From NCBI GenBank assembly GCA_003663525.1, contig QMUF01000060.1, positions 1 to 8,382 of the forward strand: a DNA stretch of 8,382 nt, given 5' to 3'. Every line of letters begins with the position of its first letter. Position 1 is the first letter of the stretch. The notes beneath the pieces were generated by a model. That model saw only the letters and a program-made list of their open reading frames with translations, did not search any database and was not told the DNA's origin. The position numbers and the translations under genes were made by a program. Origin of the DNA: Thermococci archaeon (GTDB lineage: Archaea > Methanobacteriota_B > Thermococci > Thermococcales > Thermococcaceae). Below, in pieces: positions 5,958 through 8,382 of this stretch.

Positions 5958-7349
5958 TACAATCTTTGTCACGTAAATTGCGTCCCTATATTTTATTAGG
6001 TCTTCAACGAACTCGGCTGGAACCTCCACGATGACCAAGACCTTAGCTGTAGGATCTGTAGCCATTAAACCCGTATCTTGCTCTAATTCAAACACTTTCC
6101 ACTTATACCTATCCAACTGCGCTTTAACTTCATCTGGAGCTGCTATCTTGTTAGCTGCAATTGCTTTTAATATCTCGTTCAATGCCACATTATATGTATA
6201 GGAGGCACTTATTGTCTGTGAACTTGATTGAGTTGTTGAATGCCCTTCATCTTTAGTCTGCTCATAAGATATTGATTGATCACCTGGAGCATAGCTTTCT
6301 GAATATTGATCGGAGTATGCCGTCTCTGTGGAGCTTGATATATCCTTGGTCTCCGTTTGTGATTCAGAAATTGAGATCACGCCTGAATCTTTCAAGAGTA
6401 AAACAGTGCTTATGTACCCTTCATCAGCTATCTTTTTGATATCAGTTGAATTCACTTGGGCAAAGAACTTCACTTTATCGCCGGGAGATAAGAATGCCCC
6501 ATTAATATTTTCCCTTGGTAAAACAAGAGCGATCTGAACCATTTCGGCCTTTTCTATTGTGTATCCCATCAACTCAGCAAAGTCCGTAATTTTACTTAAA
6601 AGATATTTAGCTTCCGCCTTTGTATATATGCTCTTTTCAGTACCTTTCTTTAAAATAACTTTTTGAGTGGGAATATCATCTATGATGTAATAATAATACT
6701 TCCTCCACAAATCAAGCAAGTAGGGATTAGGATCAATTAATAACACTTCATCCTTAGTTTTTGCTGAGTTAACTTTTTCTTTCAACTGGTTTAGTGTTTG
6801 TATTGCTTCGCTTTTTATATCTGCTGGAAGTGGTTGTGAAAGTAGAAGCTCAAAATGTTGTTCTATTTCCGATAATCTAAGTGTTTTTGCATCTTGTAAT
6901 TCTTTTTGAAGCCTTTCCTGCTCAAGCTGTGCTTTTCTTTGCTCTGCTAAACCCTTTACATCAATTTTCTCAAGTTCATCGATACTTTGTGCACTGTTTA
7001 TTTGATTTATCAACTGAGTCCTTAAAGTATCATTTTGAAGCTCCCCAGTAAAGTACTTGTTAACCTCTGCAACCTTTGCAAGTTTAGCTTCCTCAAGTTG
7101 CTTTGTCTCTCGGTTCTGATAAGTTATATACACCCCAACCACAACTGCAATAATAATTATCGCTAGAATAGAAGCACCTATAATAATCCTCCTACGCCTT
7201 TCTCTTTCTCTAAGTCTACCCAATTTAGAAGGCTTTCTAGCTGGTGCAGATGGTCTTGCACTAGGAGCTTTAGCCCCCCCTTTTTCTTCAACAGAAACTT
7301 TCCCCAGCTCCCTTAGCCGTCGAATTTTTTCTTCAATATCCTCCGCCAC
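5952..7349 (-). CDS. DUF515-type single-pass membrane protein, possible CpaB/RcpC counterpart
   Basis: This is a 465-residue protein from GTG 7349. A cytoplasmic head of about 54 residues is basic and ends in an Arg-rich stretch. One membrane helix follows (about 55-77), then a long Gln/Glu/Leu-rich coiled coil (about 79-166) and an ectodomain. It resembles the Thermococcales DUF515 family, whose function is undescribed as far as I know. In the ectodomain, VLPRENINGAFLSPGDKV (Pro289-Gly290-Asp291), STVLLLKDSGVISIS (about 314-328) and VIVEVPAEFVEDLI near 439-452 line up by eye with the RcpC part of CpaB. A Ser/Thr/Gln-rich stretch (328-383) splits them. Sequons are N106 and N300. An upstream TTG (7406) lies inside the TATA box; ATG 7370 or 7364 are alternatives, but GTG 7349 has the best SD. 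It is the first gene of the operon. The membrane topology is clear; the CpaB link is inference. Confidence 0.82.
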   Translation of the reverse strand: MAEDIEEKIRRLRELGKVSVEEKGGAKAPSARPSAPARKPSKLGRLRERERRRRIIIGASILAIIIIAVVVGVYITYQNRETKQLEEAKLAKVAEVNKYFTGELQNDTLRTQLINQINSAQSIDELEKIDVKGLAEQRKAQLEQERLQKELQDAKTLRLSEIEQHFELLLSQPLPADIKSEAIQTLNQLKEKVNSAKTKDEVLLIDPNPYLLDLWRKYYYYIIDDIPTQKVILKKGTEKSIYTKAEAKYLLSKITDFAELMGYTIEKAEMVQIALVLPRENINGAFLSPGDKVKFFAQVNSTDIKKIADEGYISTVLLLKDSGVISISESQTETKDISSSTETAYSDQYSESYAPGDQSISYEQTKDEGHSTTQSSSQTISASYTYNVALNEILKAIAANKIAAPDEVKAQLDRYKWKVFELEQDTGLMATDPTAKVLVIVEVPAEFVEDLIKYRDAIYVTKIVG

Positions 7350-7355
7350 GGTGAA

Positions 7356-7362
7356 CACCACC
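7356..7362 (-). promoter_or_regulatory. SD for the DUF515-type gene
   Basis: GGTGGTG (7362-7356) is followed by TTCACC and then GTG at 7349-7347, a spacing of 6 nt. The upstream ATGs (7370, 7364) have only a weak AAGGTT or nothing at a suitable distance, so GTG 7349 is preferred. Confidence 0.5.
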
Positions 7363-7404
7363 ATAATCATTAATAACCTTTTCTTATGAACTAATAGTCC
7401 TAGC

Positions 7405-7414
7405 AAATATTTTA
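7405..7414. promoter_or_regulatory. Shared bidirectional TATA element
   Basis: AAATATTTTA contains the palindrome AAATATTT (7405-7412) and reads as a TATA-like box on both strands. About 25 nt to the right, a start near 7434 would give a roughly 16-nt leader for the gene at 7450. About 25 nt to the left, a start near 7384 would give a roughly 35-nt leader for the GTG at 7349. It is the only good TATA candidate for the five-gene operon in this 100-bp gap, although TTATTAAT (7378-7371) is an alternative on the minus strand. Confidence 0.4.
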
Positions 7415-7449
7415 GTCTTCATTACTTATTTACCTTTTGGTGATGGAAG

Positions 7450-7782
7450 ATGGAAAAGCTAATCATAGAAGCGATAAAAATTAAAGGTAAGTGTCCAGTA
7501 TTCAAAGTTGGATATAAAATGACTATAAAAGGCCCCAAAATAGATTTAGAAGAAACTGATGCCATCTGCACCCATGCATTTGCATCCTTCCTTCCATATA
7601 TAGTGGCATTGCGAAAAGGTGTTAAACCCTCAGAGATAGGATTGGGTAAAGGAGAAAAAGCTTATGTTCAATGCCTAGATCCCGGCCCACCATACACTGA
7701 AGGTGGAACCGTGATCTTTGAGATAACGGTGATAGAGGATGAAACAGAGAAAAGCCTGGGGAATAGTGAAAAAAGCGATTAA
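7450..7782 (+). CDS. TIGR04076 family protein
   Basis: This small cytoplasmic protein of 110 residues belongs to a widespread but uncharacterised family. Family hallmarks are Cys15 in [12 protein letters not shown], Cys40 in [13 protein letters not shown] and Cys75 in [20 protein letters not shown]. Three conserved cysteines suggest a metal or redox role, but none is proven. The start at ATG 7450 is well supported by GGTGAT (7439-7444) 5 nt upstream. The last 14 residues (about 97-110, acidic and Ser-rich) lie beyond the usual family end after the FEITVI strand. They are encoded where the gene overlaps the following GTPase gene by 44 bp, so the two are one transcription unit with probable translational coupling. 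It diverges from the pilus operon over a shared promoter. The family call is firm; the function is unknown. Confidence 0.88.
   Translation: MEKLIIEAIKIKGKCPVFKVGYKMTIKGPKIDLEETDAICTHAFASFLPYIVALRKGVKPSEIGLGKGEKAYVQCLDPGPPYTEGGTVIFEITVIEDETEKSLGNSEKSD
7728..7733 (+). promoter_or_regulatory. SD for the permuted GTPase, inside the upstream gene
   Basis: GGTGAT lies 5 nt before ATG 7739. An in-frame TAG at 7733-7735 rules out any earlier start for the GTPase, so the 44-bp overlap with the TIGR04076 gene is real. Confidence 0.7.
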
Positions 7783-8382
7783 AGAAGGAGACATTATTAT
7801 AGAGGTGGTAGATGCCAGAGATCCAATTGGCACAAGAAACCCAAAAGTGGAAAAGTTTGTCAAAGAAGAAGGAAAAAAATTGCTCATAGTAATGAACAAA
7901 GCTGACTTAGTCCCAAAAGAGTGGGCTGAGGAGTATAAGAAGAGACACAAAGATGCCCCAATAGTCTTTATAAGTGCGAGAGAAAGAAAAGGCACTGGAA
8001 TCTTGAGGAAAGAAATCAAAAAGCTTGCAAAAGAATTATTTGAAGAAGGAAAAGAAAAAGTGAAAGTTGTTCTAGTTGGATATCCCAATGTGGGGAAAAG
8101 TACAATAATTAACGTGTTGAAGGGAAAACGTGCAGTTGGAATTGCACCAATACCCGGCTATACTAAAGGGAAGCAGCTTATTAAACTCTCAAAAAAGATT
8201 TGGTTGGTTGATTCACCCGGGATTGTTCCAGTGGATGATTTTGAAGAGCTTGTTATTAGGGGAGGATTTCCAGCAGATAAAATTGAAGACCCTGTTAAAC
8301 CTGCGCTAAAACTCATAAAAAGAATTTTGGAGACCAGAAAAGAAGCAATTACTGAAAAATATGGGATAAGCGAGTTCGAAAG
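7739..8382 (+). CDS. Circularly permuted GTPase, YlqF/YawG type (3' end off the window)
   Basis: This is the first 214 residues of a GTPase that continues past the right edge. The motifs come in permuted order G4-G5-G1-G2-G3: NKAD (53-56), SAR (79-81), GYPNVGKS (114-121, Lys120), the PGYTKG loop (139-144, Thr142) and DSPG (158-161). This order defines the YlqF/RbgA, YawG and nucleostemin/Lsg1 group, whose members act in large ribosomal subunit assembly; a ribosomal role here is inferred from family. The N-terminal [10 protein letters not shown] (25-34) is also typical. After G3 come [12 protein letters not shown] (174-185) and a helical stretch. It has a proper ATG with GGTGAT 5 nt upstream and overlaps the TIGR04076 gene by 44 bp. 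No stop is reached, so total length is unknown. All GTP-binding motifs are intact. Confidence 0.93.
   Translation, partial: MKQRKAWGIVKKAIKEGDIIIEVVDARDPIGTRNPKVEKFVKEEGKKLLIVMNKADLVPKEWAEEYKKRHKDAPIVFISARERKGTGILRKEIKKLAKELFEEGKEKVKVVLVGYPNVGKSTIINVLKGKRAVGIAPIPGYTKGKQLIKLSKKIWLVDSPGIVPVDDFEELVIRGGFPADKIEDPVKPALKLIKRILETRKEAITEKYGISEFE

Noticed and set aside
7350..7406. Longer N-terminus of the DUF515-type protein starting at TTG 7406
   Set aside because: That codon lies in the likely TATA element, has no SD, and the added residues do not resemble the charged N-terminus that follows GTG 7349.
7675..8088. 137-codon open frame on the minus strand across the permuted GTPase
   Set aside because: It is antisense to a gene with all five GTPase motifs and reads as a Phe/Ser-rich, low-quality protein. 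It is a shadow.

Overview
The window looks like chromosomal DNA of a hyperthermophilic euryarchaeon of the order Thermococcales (Pyrococcus, Thermococcus or a close relative with low GC). The reasons are AT-rich, AGG/AGA-rich coding, GGTGA/GGTGG Shine-Dalgarno (SD) sequences 5-6 nt before most starts, archaeal TATA boxes about 25 nt upstream of short leaders, and protein families typical of that order (a DUF515-type membrane protein, a TIGR04076 protein and an archaeal FKBP with an insert-in-flap domain). The order is inferred from these traits, not from a marker gene.

Layout. Positions 1-444 hold no convincing gene, but contain several short hairpins and two tandem mini-reading frames that look like gene remnants. 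A 95-residue protein of unknown function (445-732, minus) and an FKBP-type prolyl isomerase (861-1343, plus) diverge from a compact promoter region with two TATA boxes and a 10-bp palindrome. Most of the window is one minus-strand operon, read from about 7349 down to 1323. In order it encodes a single-pass membrane protein with a long ectodomain (DUF515-type), an exported beta-rich protein with a signal peptide, a TadA/GspE/VirB11-superfamily secretion ATPase, and two different T2SSF (TadB/TadC, GspF-like) membrane proteins. The last gene runs 21 bp into the end of the FKBP gene. Beyond a shared bidirectional promoter at about 7405-7414, a plus-strand pair follows: a TIGR04076 protein and, overlapping it by 44 nt, a circularly permuted GTPase of the YlqF/YawG type that runs off the right edge.

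How it fits together. The five-gene operon is the engine and accessory part of a type IV filament or secretion machine. An ATPase with two separate platform proteins is the arrangement of bacterial Tad and archaeal Epd-like pili. No pilin (class III signal peptide) and no prepilin peptidase is encoded here, so they must lie elsewhere. The most interesting point is that the ectodomain of the DUF515-type protein can be read as a counterpart of CpaB/RcpC from Tad pili, split by a Ser/Thr/Gln-rich insert. The exported protein beside it has no recognised function and would be its natural partner outside the membrane.
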